From Flavobacteriales bacterium (lineage in GTDB: Bacteria > Bacteroidota > Bacteroidia > Flavobacteriales > Flavobacteriaceae): 64,000 bases of DNA. Position numbers and translations under genes: made by a program. The stretch spans positions 71,811 to 135,810 of the forward strand of contig WTIO01000082.1 in NCBI GenBank assembly GCA_011526365.1, written 5' to 3'. Positions 17,494 through 25,959 of the stretch are shown in pieces. Below the pieces are notes generated by a model that was not told the DNA's origin, made no database searches, and saw nothing but the letters and a program-made list of their open reading frames with translations. The stretch's first letter is position 1. Each line of letters opens with the position of its first letter.

Positions 17494-18318
17494 ATGAAAC
17501 GGATTTTAATCCTTGGAGGCAGCGGATTTATAGGCAATGCCCTGTACAGAGAACTATGTCCGTACTTTGCCACCTTTGCTACCTACTTTAGTGAAAAAGG
17601 CTGGCGCACCAACAAGCATTTCTACGCGTTTAATTTTGAAGAAGAAGGTTTGGAGCCCATACTCAAAGCCACCAAACCACATTTAATTATTTCTGCCCTT
17701 CGTGGGAATTTTGAGGCACAAATAGAACTGCATGAGTTTTTGGCACACTACATCAAACAACACAACTGCAGAATGCTGTTTCTTTCCTCCACCAATGTTT
17801 TTGATGCCTTTCAACATTTTCCGTCCTATGAGTACGATAAAACCTATTCTGAGAGCAGCTATGGGCGTTTAAAAATTAAAATTGAAAATCAATTGTTGCA
17901 CCTGCCTCCTGCGAATTATGTGATTGCCCGTTTGCCCATGATCTTTGGACAACATGCCCCAAGAACATTAGAAATTGATCATGACGTACAACGCCATGAG
18001 CCTATTGAAGTTTTCCCAAACACGGTAATTAATGTCAATGGAATTCAAAAACTCGTACAGCAAATACATTATATCATCAACCGCCAGCAAACCGGTATTT
18101 TTCATCTGGGCAGCAGTGACTTAATTTCCCATTTCGACTTTATTCAAGCCCTAATAAAACGCCGCCATTTGGTCAATGTACACTACAAGCGCGTGTTTAC
18201 CACCAACACCACACGATATTTGGCCGTTCTTCCCAAAAACAACCTCCTACCCCAGCACCTACTAACCACCTCACAAGAAATTTTAGACGAAATTGATTTA
18301 TTGCGAACCCAGCTTTAG
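17494..18318 (+). CDS. NAD(P)-dependent sugar epimerase/reductase-like protein (extended SDR)
   Basis: A 274-residue protein of the RmlD/epimerase type. The N-terminal dinucleotide loop is LGGSGFIG (8-15), a serine-rich strand LFLSSTNVF follows, and the catalytic pair is in YGRLK (Tyr and Lys, near 129-133). The substrate is not recognisable. The best match by architecture is dTDP-4-dehydrorhamnose reductase-like proteins, but the rml cluster is absent. It follows gcvT by 13 nt, probably co-transcribed without an obvious functional link. Confidence 0.75.
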   Translation: MKRILILGGSGFIGNALYRELCPYFATFATYFSEKGWRTNKHFYAFNFEEEGLEPILKATKPHLIISALRGNFEAQIELHEFLAHYIKQHNCRMLFLSSTNVFDAFQHFPSYEYDKTYSESSYGRLKIKIENQLLHLPPANYVIARLPMIFGQHAPRTLEIDHDVQRHEPIEVFPNTVINVNGIQKLVQQIHYIINRQQTGIFHLGSSDLISHFDFIQALIKRRHLVNVHYKRVFTTNTTRYLAVLPKNNLLPQHLLTTSQEILDEIDLLRTQL

Positions 18319-18368
18319 CACCAACCTCTTAGGCGAAAAAACCATTTTTTAGGATTTTGGCTATTCGT

Positions 18369-18376
18369 TATATTTG
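18369..18376 (+). promoter_or_regulatory. -7 box of yebC
   Basis: TATATTTG lies 15 nt before ATG 18392. It covers the only upstream alternative start (TTG 18374), so it supports the ATG. Confidence 0.6.
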
Positions 18377-18391
18377 AGCAAAATTACTCGT

Positions 18392-19111
18392 ATGGGAAGA
18401 GCTTTTGAATTTCGCAAGGCACGAAAAATGAAACGTTGGTCAGCTATGGCCAAAACCTTCACCCGCATTGGCAAGGACATTGTTATGGCGGTAAAAGAAG
18501 GAGGCCCCGACCCAGATAACAATTCGCGCCTACGTGCCGTAATCCAAAATGCTAAGGCCGCAAATATGCCCAAGGACAATATTGAGCGCGCCATTAAAAA
18601 AGCCAGTGACAAAGACACCCAAAACTTTAAAGAAGTACTTTTTGAAGGCTATGCCCCACATGGTATTGCCATTCTGGTGGAAACTGCAACTGACAACAAT
18701 AACCGAACTGTTGCTAACATTAGAAGCTATTTTAACAAGTGTAACGGAAGTTTGGGAACGGCAGGTTCTGTAGAATTTATGTTTGACCACAGCTGCAATT
18801 TTAGAATAGCGCCCGAAGGTGTTGATGTTGAGGAACTCGAATTAGAGCTTATTGACCACGGATTGGAAGAACTCTTTGTAGATGATGATGGTATTTTGAT
18901 TTATGCACCCTTTGAAAACTTTGGTGCCCTTCAAAAAGCATTGGAAGCAATGGGACTAGAAATTTTATCATCAGGCTTTGACCGCATTCCCAACACCCAA
19001 AAAAAATTGACTCCCGAACAATTGGAAGAAGTAGAAAAACTACTCGAAAAAATTGAGGAAGATGACGACGTGCAAAACGTGTACCACAACATCGAAAACG
19101 CAGACAGTTAA
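18392..19111 (+). CDS. yebC: YebC/PmpR family DNA-binding protein
   Basis: A 239-residue member of the TACO1/YebC family. The N-terminal signature GRAFEFRKARKMKRWSAMAK is typical of the Bacteroidota branch, followed by NSRLRAVIQNAKAANMPKDNIERAIKKA and an acidic C-terminal domain. Family members act as transcriptional regulators or as ribosome-associated factors easing translation of proline-rich stretches; which applies here is unknown. The ATG at 18392 is chosen over an upstream TTG because a -7 promoter box covers the TTG. The 3' end overlaps the convergent acyltransferase by 4 bp. Confidence 0.93.
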   Translation: MGRAFEFRKARKMKRWSAMAKTFTRIGKDIVMAVKEGGPDPDNNSRLRAVIQNAKAANMPKDNIERAIKKASDKDTQNFKEVLFEGYAPHGIAILVETATDNNNRTVANIRSYFNKCNGSLGTAGSVEFMFDHSCNFRIAPEGVDVEELELELIDHGLEELFVDDDGILIYAPFENFGALQKALEAMGLEILSSGFDRIPNTQKKLTPEQLEEVEKLLEKIEEDDDVQNVYHNIENADS

Positions 19112-19659
19112 TCTGTTTTGTAGTACGATTTTTCAGGGATTTTACCCTCTATCCCATAAAAATAGCCTTCCAGTTTCTTAAAATCTGCCGATAGTGAAGC
19201 CGTAGGTTCAAATAGTGGGAAAAAGATGACTTTTTTGTTTTTGTAATCAAACCCTACAGGGAGTATGGGCACTTTGGCCTGCTTTGCAATATGGTAAAAT
19301 CCTGTTTTTAAATGTGTTACCCGTTTTCGGGTCCCTTCAGGAGCCAAGGCCAACCGAAATACTTTGTTTTTCTTAAATACCTCGGCGATGATATCTACAG
19401 TATTTAAGTTTTTACCCCGATCTACAGCACGCCCTCCCAAGGCTCGAAAAAACCAACCTGTTAAGGGGCCAAAGAGTTCTTTTTTACCTACATAATTAAT
19501 CTGTTCTCCCAAACTTGCCCGTGTGAGCAGCCCAATAAGAAAATCCATACTGTGCGTATGGGGCACCACAGCAAGGATAAATTGATTTAACTGGGGGAAA
19601 TCGCCTTCAAACCTCCAGCCCATTATTCGGAAAAACAAAAAACGTCCTAAAAAATTCAC
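19108..19659 (-). CDS. PlsC-like 1-acylglycerol-3-phosphate acyltransferase
   Basis: A short (183-residue) acyltransferase. The catalytic HX4D motif is HTHSMD (about 34-39) and the acceptor-binding motif is APEGTRKR (about 106-113). These define the PlsC/LPLAT family, which transfers acyl chains to lysophospholipids at the inner membrane. One hydrophobic N-terminal stretch could anchor it. It may be a second, non-essential PlsC paralogue; the acceptor is not predictable. Confidence 0.85.
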   Translation of the reverse strand: MNFLGRFLFFRIMGWRFEGDFPQLNQFILAVVPHTHSMDFLIGLLTRASLGEQINYVGKKELFGPLTGWFFRALGGRAVDRGKNLNTVDIIAEVFKKNKVFRLALAPEGTRKRVTHLKTGFYHIAKQAKVPILPVGFDYKNKKVIFFPLFEPTASLSADFKKLEGYFYGIEGKIPEKSYYKTD

Positions 19660-19759
19660 CTGTGCTCTTAATTTTGGTTTTTAGATAAGTCAAGAACTAA
19701 AATTCAAGATAGCTAAATTGATTCTATTGGTGTACGCTTATTATGAAAATAAATGCAGC

Positions 19760-21193
19760 CTATTCCTCCTCAAAATAGTCGCCCGTAAAGCCTACAAGGT
19801 ATAAACGATCCGTAGCTCGAGTAAGCGCTGTGTATAACCAGCGGTAGTAGCCCAAACTGGTCCCCTCGGGTAAGTAGGGCTGCTCTACAAAAACGGTATG
19901 CCACTGCCCCCCTTGTGACTTATGACAGGTTACCGCGTAAGAATACTTTACTTGCAAAGCATTAAAAAAGGGATTTTTCTTTACCTCTAACAGGCGCTTG
20001 TACTTAGAACGCAAATGCGCGTAATCGGCGTTGACCTCCTGATACAACTTCTGATTTTCCTCCTGTGTTAATGCTGCAGACTCACTTTTTAAAGTATCCA
20101 ACAGTAAATAGGTTTCAAAAGGAGCTTGATCGGGATAATCCACCATTTGCACCTGTACACGAGCAAATTGAAACCCATACAAGGACCGGTACTCATAAAT
20201 GCGCTCAATGGCTATGGTATCACCGTTGGCAATAAATCCAGCAGCGGCAGTGTCGTCCAACCAGAAATAGTTGTTTTTAACAACCATCAACTGATCCCCT
20301 ACCGAAAGTTCAGCATCTAAGAAAAGGATGCGTTGGCGGATATTTTGATTGTACAAATTTGCCCGCTTATTAGAACGAACTAAAAACACCACTCCTTCTA
20401 CACCTTGATCGTGCAAACTGTTTTGCAGTGCTTCCAAAAGTTCATTGCCGTCTTGCACACGGACTACATCTGTGGCAGCGCGCAGTTGAAAACGAAAACC
20501 CGAATCCAGCTGCTGGGCAATATACTCCCGTAAGGCAGTAGCATTAAACAGCATCCCCGATTGATTGGTTTGTCGTTGTACGTCCACCAAGGTAGCTTGC
20601 TGAATGTCTTTGTTAAATGTGTACGAGAGGTGTTCTACATCCAAGGCGGGACTTTGATCCAAATGCACCGGTGGCAACTGTGCGGTGTCGCCAACCAATA
20701 TTAGACGACAGTTTTTCCCGCTGTCCACGTATTCAATTAGATCGTCAAGTAAAGACCCATTTTCAAATAATTTACTTTGCAAGCGATCAGCGCTAATCAT
20801 AGAGGCTTCATCTACTATAAAGAGCGTGTTGGTATAATTATTTTTTCGAAGTCGAAATTGAAGTCCTCCACCTGCTTTGGCATTGGTGTAGTACATGTGC
20901 TTGTGTATGGTGAAGGCTTTTCGTTTGGCATAAGAAGAAAGTACTTTTGCAGCACGCCCCGTGGGGGCAAGCAAAACCGCCCGAAAAGCAAACTTTGGCA
21001 ATCGCCGCACCAAATGTCCAATGAGGGTTGACTTTCCTGTACCGGCATACCCATTTAGCACAAAAATGGATTCCTTTCGCGGTGTCGTTAAAAACATTGA
21101 AAATGCTTCCAACCACAACTGCTGTGAGGGGCTTAAGGACTTCCCGAAGGAAGTTGTAAAATCATTTTGAAAATCAACCGCTGTAAAATCCAT
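19760..21193 (-). CDS. RecD/Dda-like ATP-dependent DNA helicase (SF1B)
   Basis: A 477-residue superfamily 1 helicase. Walker A is NGYAGTGKSTL (about 46-56), Walker B IVDEASMI, motif III LILVGDTAQLPPV, and the C-terminal UvrD_C_2 part has YAVTCHKSQGGQW with the final YTALTRATDRLYLVG. It lacks the long N-terminal region of RecD2 and resembles phage Dda in size. It probably unwinds DNA 5' to 3' in repair or replication restart. No RecB or RecC gene is nearby. Confidence 0.9.
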   Translation of the reverse strand: MDFTAVDFQNDFTTSFGKSLSPSQQLWLEAFSMFLTTPRKESIFVLNGYAGTGKSTLIGHLVRRLPKFAFRAVLLAPTGRAAKVLSSYAKRKAFTIHKHMYYTNAKAGGGLQFRLRKNNYTNTLFIVDEASMISADRLQSKLFENGSLLDDLIEYVDSGKNCRLILVGDTAQLPPVHLDQSPALDVEHLSYTFNKDIQQATLVDVQRQTNQSGMLFNATALREYIAQQLDSGFRFQLRAATDVVRVQDGNELLEALQNSLHDQGVEGVVFLVRSNKRANLYNQNIRQRILFLDAELSVGDQLMVVKNNYFWLDDTAAAGFIANGDTIAIERIYEYRSLYGFQFARVQVQMVDYPDQAPFETYLLLDTLKSESAALTQEENQKLYQEVNADYAHLRSKYKRLLEVKKNPFFNALQVKYSYAVTCHKSQGGQWHTVFVEQPYLPEGTSLGYYRWLYTALTRATDRLYLVGFTGDYFEEE

Positions 21194-21247
21194 GAATTGT
21201 ATACCTACAAAAGAAAAGGAAAATCTTTTCTGATTAAAAAAAAATTG

Positions 21248-21255
21248 TAGATTTG
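21248..21255 (+). promoter_or_regulatory. -7 box upstream of the gene at 21325
   Basis: TAGATTTG matches TAnnTTTG. It would give a leader of about 65 nt for the uncharacterised gene and its DUF3822/rsmD partners. Confidence 0.45.
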
Positions 21256-21324
21256 TTTTGCTTGTTCAACTAGAGACTTCTAAATCGTTAAAGTACTTGA
21301 ACCCTAACAAAAAACCTATATAAA

Positions 21325-21966
21325 ATGAAAATAGCCATCCAAGTGGTACTCTGGGTATTGTGTATCTTTTTTAGCTACAAGATATACGACTCTATTAATG
21401 GCCCTATCGAATTCAATCGTGTTAAAAACGAGCGGTACAGCAAAGTTATTAACCGTTTAAAAGAAATTCGCAAGGCGCAAATTGCGCACAAAGATGTTCG
21501 TGGCACCTATGCCAACAACTTTGACAGCCTTGTAAGTTTTATTGAAACAGGAATTTTTACACTTATCGAAAGAAGAGATTCCAGTTATATGGAATACGAC
21601 CGTGTGTATCGAATTGATATGCTGCGTGAAATAGTAGTTACAGACACCCTAGGTTTTGTTCCTGTTAAAGACTCTTTATTTAAGGATGATTCCTACAAAA
21701 GCCTGGCTGTGGTTCCCGTTGAAGGTATTGATGCAACATTTAAAATTAATGCCAACGTAATCGATAAAAACGGATATCAAGTACCTGTTTTTGAGGTGAA
21801 GGTTGCCAAAAACATTGTCCTACACGATCAAAACAAAGATTTATTGAATCAAGAAAATGAGACGGTTTCAGTAGATGGTGTTAATGGCCCTGAAATTATA
21901 TTGGGATCGCTTACTGATGTAAGCACCAACGGAAATTGGCCAACCATATTCGATGCCGACAACTAA
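21325..21966 (+). CDS. Uncharacterised membrane-anchored protein
   Basis: I do not recognise a named function. The 213 residues start with one membrane segment (about 3-22, IAIQVVLWVLCIFFSYKIY), then a charged helix (VKNERYSKVINRLKEIRKAQIAHK, about 32-55) and a soluble beta-rich region. A hydrophobic N-terminal helix running into a charged helix, followed by TYANNFDSLVSFI, recalls type IV pseudopilins, but no prepilin peptidase site (G before F/M-E) is seen. It overlaps the next ORF (DUF3822) by 14 bp, so the two are translationally coupled and upstream of rsmD. Confidence 0.65.
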   Translation: MKIAIQVVLWVLCIFFSYKIYDSINGPIEFNRVKNERYSKVINRLKEIRKAQIAHKDVRGTYANNFDSLVSFIETGIFTLIERRDSSYMEYDRVYRIDMLREIVVTDTLGFVPVKDSLFKDDSYKSLAVVPVEGIDATFKINANVIDKNGYQVPVFEVKVAKNIVLHDQNKDLLNQENETVSVDGVNGPEIILGSLTDVSTNGNWPTIFDADN

Positions 21967-22705
21967 TCTAAAAAAATGCTTAGCTAACGGATCCATCCAG
22001 GTATACCTGGATGGGTTTTGTTTTTGTGGCCCTAAGCAAACTGCATTTATTGCCCATAATGAATCTAGGGGTACTCCTTTCAATGGCTTTGAAAATACTT
22101 TAAACGAATTCTTTAGTGCTACGCCAGCGGTTCTACTTTTTGATGCCCCCGCAACTCATGTACCCAACACTCTGTTTGACTCAACCCTTCTCTCAACCTA
22201 TTACGCCTTTTATGAAAAGTTGCCAAAAAACGCCAAGCTCAATGCATCAAAGGACAGCTTAGGCCTAGTGCACACGGTGTTTCCAGAACATCAAAAGTAC
22301 CTTGCCCCCATTAAAAAAAATTACCCCAATGCTACTGTGCATCACTTTCAACAACACCTCTACGATTGTTTGTACGAACACAGCAAACGAGATTTTAAAA
22401 AAAACATCTACCTCCACCTGCAAAAGAACCATTTTGAACTCTATATTTTTCAAGGTAACGCCTTAGTACTGTCCAACCGTTTCCCCCATGATGGTGCCGA
22501 AACTTTTATGTACTATCTATTTTTTGTAATTGAAACACTGGGCTTAGATCAAGAAGAGTATGAAGTAAACTTTTTAGGAAAATTTGATCGCTATAAAAGC
22601 TACTACGAGGGAGTACAGCTATTTAACACGAGTTGTAATTTTCTTTTTACTGAAGCACTAAAAGAAGATCGTGCGGAGCTCCCTGCACCATTTTTTAACT
22701 TTTAA
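21953..22705 (+). CDS. DUF3822 family protein
   Basis: A 250-residue protein resembling the DUF3822 family, which in Bacteroidota is commonly found directly before rsmD, as here (2 nt spacing). The N-terminus IQVYLDGFCFCG and the repeat of strand-rich segments suggest a pseudo-actin-like (ASKHA) fold as in pilus-assembly ATPases, but no phosphate loop can be pointed to. Function unknown. The start at 21953 overlaps the upstream gene by 14 bp; no internal ATG lies before the conserved part. Confidence 0.7.
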   Translation: MPTTNLKKCLANGSIQVYLDGFCFCGPKQTAFIAHNESRGTPFNGFENTLNEFFSATPAVLLFDAPATHVPNTLFDSTLLSTYYAFYEKLPKNAKLNASKDSLGLVHTVFPEHQKYLAPIKKNYPNATVHHFQQHLYDCLYEHSKRDFKKNIYLHLQKNHFELYIFQGNALVLSNRFPHDGAETFMYYLFFVIETLGLDQEEYEVNFLGKFDRYKSYYEGVQLFNTSCNFLFTEALKEDRAELPAPFFNF

Positions 22706-22707
22706 GC

Positions 22708-23244
22708 ATGCGGATAATATCGGGTATACACAAGGGAAGACGCATTATTGCACCAAAAAACCTTCCTGTACGCCCAACCACCGACCGAGCGAAGGAGGCC
22801 CTGTTTAATATTCTTCAACATCAAATCACCTTCGATCAGCTGCGTGTTTTAGATCTTTTTGCAGGTATTGGGAGTATCAGTTTAGAATTTGCCTCACGTG
22901 GGACTCCTACTGTAGTAGCAGTAGATCAGCACCCCAAATGTGTACGGTTTATTTCGGACACGGCTGCAACCTTACAACTGCCCATTAGCGTGATAAAACA
23001 GGAGGCCACAACTTTTGTAGATCGCAACCATCAAAGCTTTGATGCGGTTTTTATGGATCCTCCTTATGCATTTTCAGAAAAAAAATACACCGAGCTAATG
23101 GATGCCGTTTTCGAAAACCCTGCTACAACAAATGCTTTACTCATCGCTGAGCACGATACCAACCACAGTTTAACTACACACCCACATTTTGTAGCATGCA
23201 GAAACTACGGCAACAGCGCTTTTAGTTTTTTTGAAAAAAAATAG
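22708..23244 (+). CDS. rsmD: 16S rRNA (guanine966-N2)-methyltransferase
   Basis: A 178-residue SAM-dependent methyltransferase modifying G966 of 16S rRNA during 30S assembly. Motifs: MRIISGIHKGRRI, RPTTDRAKEALFNIL (about 26-40), the SAM loop LDLFAGIGSISLEFASRG (about 49-66) and the catalytic MDPPY (about 115). The final codons (Glu-Lys-Lys-stop) are written as an A-run that doubles as the U-tract of the convergent RNase P RNA terminator. Confidence 0.94.
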   Translation: MRIISGIHKGRRIIAPKNLPVRPTTDRAKEALFNILQHQITFDQLRVLDLFAGIGSISLEFASRGTPTVVAVDQHPKCVRFISDTAATLQLPISVIKQEATTFVDRNHQSFDAVFMDPPYAFSEKKYTELMDAVFENPATTNALLIAEHDTNHSLTTHPHFVACRNYGNSAFSFFEKK

Positions 23245-23538
23245 CAGGCCGATAAGCCGGATTCTGTCGTGTCTTATCATTTATCTGGATGCAGTATTAC
23301 TACTACATTCTATCCGCCTACCCTTTTACGTCGGGCGAGCCACCCTCAAACGTAAATTTACTTGGCGTTGCACCGTATAGAGTTTACCGATTTCACTACA
23401 GCCGAACTGTACTTGCTTTCTGTTGCACTGGTCCGCTTTCAAAAAATGAAAGGACGGGTGTTACCCGCTATACTGCTCTATGGTGTCCGGACTTTCCTCC
23501 CCCTCGAAACTTCGAGACAGCGATAAGATAGCCTGCTG
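23243..23538 (-). ncRNA. rnpB: RNase P RNA (M1 RNA), bacterial type A-like
   Basis: The minus strand contains the universal RNase P core GAGGAAAGTCCGGACACC (23482-23499) near the 5' end. The 3' end ACAGAATCCGGCTTATCGGCC is also conserved. AGCAGGC (23531-23537) pairs with GCCTGCT (23243-23249) to close helix P1, which fixes the ends and gives about 296 nt. The molecule cleaves 5' leaders from tRNA precursors. A consensus promoter lies 4 nt upstream, and P1 followed by U8 forms the terminator inside rsmD. Confidence 0.95.
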
Positions 23539-23541
23539 GCA

Positions 23542-23549
23542 CAAAGGTA
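23542..23549 (-). promoter_or_regulatory. -7 box of rnpB
   Basis: TACCTTTG on the minus strand ends 4 nt before the first base of helix P1, exactly where a -7 box should sit for a mature 5' end at about 23538. Confidence 0.75.
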
Positions 23550-23579
23550 GGTGTTTGTTGATAATTTCCATGAAAATTC

Positions 23580-23591
23580 GCTAGTACTAGC
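23580..23591. repeat. 12-bp perfect palindrome
   Basis: GCTAGTACTAGC lies between the divergent rnpB and dnaX promoters, just upstream of the dnaX -33 position. It is a possible operator; no known factor can be assigned. Confidence 0.35.
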
Positions 23592-23614
23592 AAGGGGTTC
23601 CTCAAAGCAATAAG

Positions 23615-23622
23615 TATATTTG
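23615..23622 (+). promoter_or_regulatory. -7 box of dnaX
   Basis: TATATTTG only 6 nt before ATG 23629, predicting a leader of a few bases at most. It covers the upstream TTG alternative start. Confidence 0.6.
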
Positions 23623-23628
23623 TTAGTG

Positions 23629-25367
23629 ATGGACACTTATAAAGTTTCGGCCTTGCGATACCGCCCACAGCGTTTTGAGGACGTTGTAGGCCAACAGGCT
23701 ATTACACAAACTTTAGCACATGCTATTGTACAAAACCAGTTGGCTCAGGCCCTGTTGTTTTGTGGCCCTAGAGGGGTAGGCAAAACCTCCTGTGCGCGAA
23801 TTTTAGCAAAAACCATCAACCAAAATCAGCAAAGTACAGAAGATTCTGACTTTGCCTTTAATATCTTCGAACTGGACGCCGCTTCCAATAATTTGGTAGA
23901 AGATATCCGACAATTGAACGAACAGGTACGGATTCCTCCTCAGGTGGGTACACATAAGGTGTACATCATAGATGAGGTACACATGCTTTCTACTGCGGCC
24001 TTTAATGCTTTTTTAAAAACGCTGGAAGAACCGCCCAAGCACGTCATTTTCATTTTAGCTACCACAGAAAAGCATAAAATAATCCCTACTATACTTTCGC
24101 GCTGTCAAGTGTATGATTTTAAGCGTATAAGTGTTGAAGATATCAAAATCCATCTCAAGCGTATTGCACAGGAACAAAACATCCCATTTGAGGAAGATGC
24201 CTTACATTTTATTGCCCTAAAAGCCGATGGTGCCCTGCGAGATGCCCTGTCTATCTTCGACCGTATGCTGAGCTTTACACAAAACAACCTCAGTAGTAGC
24301 GCAGTGGCGGCCAACCTCAATATATTGGACTTTGAAACCTATTTTAAAATTACTACTGCCCTGTTGGAAGAGGACATTCCCGAAAGCCTGCTGCAATTGA
24401 ATGAAATTATCAATAAAGGTTTTGACGCAGGACAATTTTTAAGTGGCTTAGGCGATCATTTTAGAACCTTGCTTGTCGCAAAGGATACAAAAACAATTCC
24501 AATGATGGAAGTGGCTGCCGAAACGCAACAAAAATTTAAAGCACAAAGTGAAGCCTTTGCTTACGAACATTTGGTGACTGCACTTCAACTGGTGAACGAC
24601 GCCAGTTACAACTACAAAAATAGCCCCAACAAACGCTTGCATACCGAGGTATGCCTCATGCAACTAGCTTCACTTAAAGAGGCCGAAAAAAAAAAGGCCA
24701 TATAATTCCCAGCCACAGGTTTAAAAAGACAGCTCCAACGGCACCAGCAACTTCCTCCAAAGCACCTAGTACAACACATACGGTAAAAGAAAATTCAGAG
24801 CCCTATCGCCCTTCGACACCTGAGTCCAAAAAGGAAGCCCCTACAGCCCCGCCAATTCCACCCAAGAAAGAAGAAAAAACTACTGTCGAGCCCATCACAA
24901 TTTCCCCATTGTCCGAGGGGGTTTCTAGTTTTTCACTTTCAAGTGTAGCCCTAAAAAAGAATGCCACTGCTTCAGAAACAAAAAAAGCATCAGCGACAAA
25001 GCTGCGGGAAAAAGTTCAACAGGGAAAGCTACAGGAACTATGGACAGCTTATGCCTTAAAAAAAGAAAAGGAAGGGGCACAAAATATCGCCGCCATTTTA
25101 AACTTGTGTTCGCCAAAGTTGGTGGAGGAAAGCATTCAAGTAGAAGTTCCCAACAACATCAATAAAAAAGAACTACAACTCGAAGGCAACACCCTACTCC
25201 CCCACCTAAAGGATGTTTTAATTAACGATCATCTCACCCTTGAGATTAGCGTTAACGAACAACAACAAGAAGCTCTTGTTTACACGGCAGAAGAGAAGTA
25301 CAAGAAATTTGAAACAATTAATCCCGCCCTCAAAGATTTAAAAGATACCTTTGGTTTAGAATATTAA
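23629..25367 (+). CDS. dnaX: DNA polymerase III subunits gamma/tau (full product requires -1 frameshift)
   Basis: Clamp-loader ATPase. The zero frame runs from ATG 23629 (chosen over an upstream TTG inside the promoter) to TAA 24703-24705, 358 residues. It holds AAA+ domains I-III: Walker A GPRGVGKTS (46-54), Walker B IIDEVHMLS, the SRC motif LSRCQVYDF. No zinc-binding Cys cluster is present. The -1 frame is open from the A10 tract (24686-24695) to 25367. It encodes a Pro/Lys-rich linker (first residues GHIIPSHRF) and a C-terminal domain like tau domain V, which binds the polymerase and helicase. The joined protein would be 579 residues. Either programmed frameshifting/slippage makes tau, or the homopolymer length is wrong. 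miaE follows after 10 nt. Confidence 0.88.
24681..24699 (+). promoter_or_regulatory. dnaX recoding site (A10 slippery tract)
   Basis: GGCC-G-A10-GGCC. In the dnaX zero frame the codons are GAA AAA AAA AAG GCC ATA TAA, so the heptamer A-AAA-AAG, the one used in E. coli dnaX, is in the correct phase. A zero-frame stop comes two codons later. AAAGAGG, a possible Shine-Dalgarno-like stimulator, lies just upstream, and the flanking GGCC repeats could pair. Transcriptional slippage on A10 is an alternative. Confidence 0.65.
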
Positions 25368-25377
25368 ATTCACAGCT

Positions 25378-25959
25378 ATGTTAGGACTGCAACTTCCCAC
25401 AGACCCAAGATGGGTAAACATTGTAGAAAAAAATATTTCCGAAATCTTAACCGATCACGCCTATTGTGAGCAAAAAGCGGCTAGTACAGCGCTGTCCTTA
25501 GTTGTAGGCTTTCCGGAACATGAGGAACTGGTTACCGCCATGATTGCATTGGCCGAGGAAGAAATCAGTCACTTTAAAATGGTACACGAAATTATTTTAA
25601 AACGCGGCTACACTTTAGGAAGAGAACGCAAAGACGAGTATGTACGCGCCCTACAAGGCTTTTTCCCTAAGGGAGGCTCCCGAAATACCCACCTGGTGCA
25701 TAAACTGCTTATTGCTGGACTCATTGAAGCCCGCAGCTGCGAACGCTTCCGACTGTTATCTGAAGAATTGGAAGACCAAGAATTGCGCAAATTCTACAGA
25801 AAATTAATGATTAGCGAAGCCCATCACTACACCTTATTTTTAAAACTCGCCCGAAAATTTGAAGAGGAAGCAGTAGTTCAAGAAAAATGGAAGAACTTGC
25901 TGGCCTACGAAGCACAATTAATGAAAGACCTTGGCAAAAAAGAAACTATACTTGGTTAG
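25378..25959 (+). CDS. miaE: tRNA-(ms2io6A)-hydroxylase family protein
   Basis: A 193-residue di-iron protein of the MiaE family, which hydroxylates the isopentenyl group of modified A37 in tRNAs. The ferritin-like four-helix iron ligands appear as a Glu in CEQKAAST, the ExxH pair EEEISHFKMVH, a Glu in GLIEARSCERF and the second ExxH pair SEAHHYTLF. It follows dnaX by 10 nt and may be co-transcribed. The stop overlaps the convergent ppx gene by 4 bp. Confidence 0.9.
   Translation: MLGLQLPTDPRWVNIVEKNISEILTDHAYCEQKAASTALSLVVGFPEHEELVTAMIALAEEEISHFKMVHEIILKRGYTLGRERKDEYVRALQGFFPKGGSRNTHLVHKLLIAGLIEARSCERFRLLSEELEDQELRKFYRKLMISEAHHYTLFLKLARKFEEEAVVQEKWKNLLAYEAQLMKDLGKKETILG

Noticed and set aside
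24909-25367. Separate small gene downstream of dnaX
   Set aside because: The frame is open back to the A10 tract and continues the tau linker, so it is the dnaX C-terminus, not a new gene.
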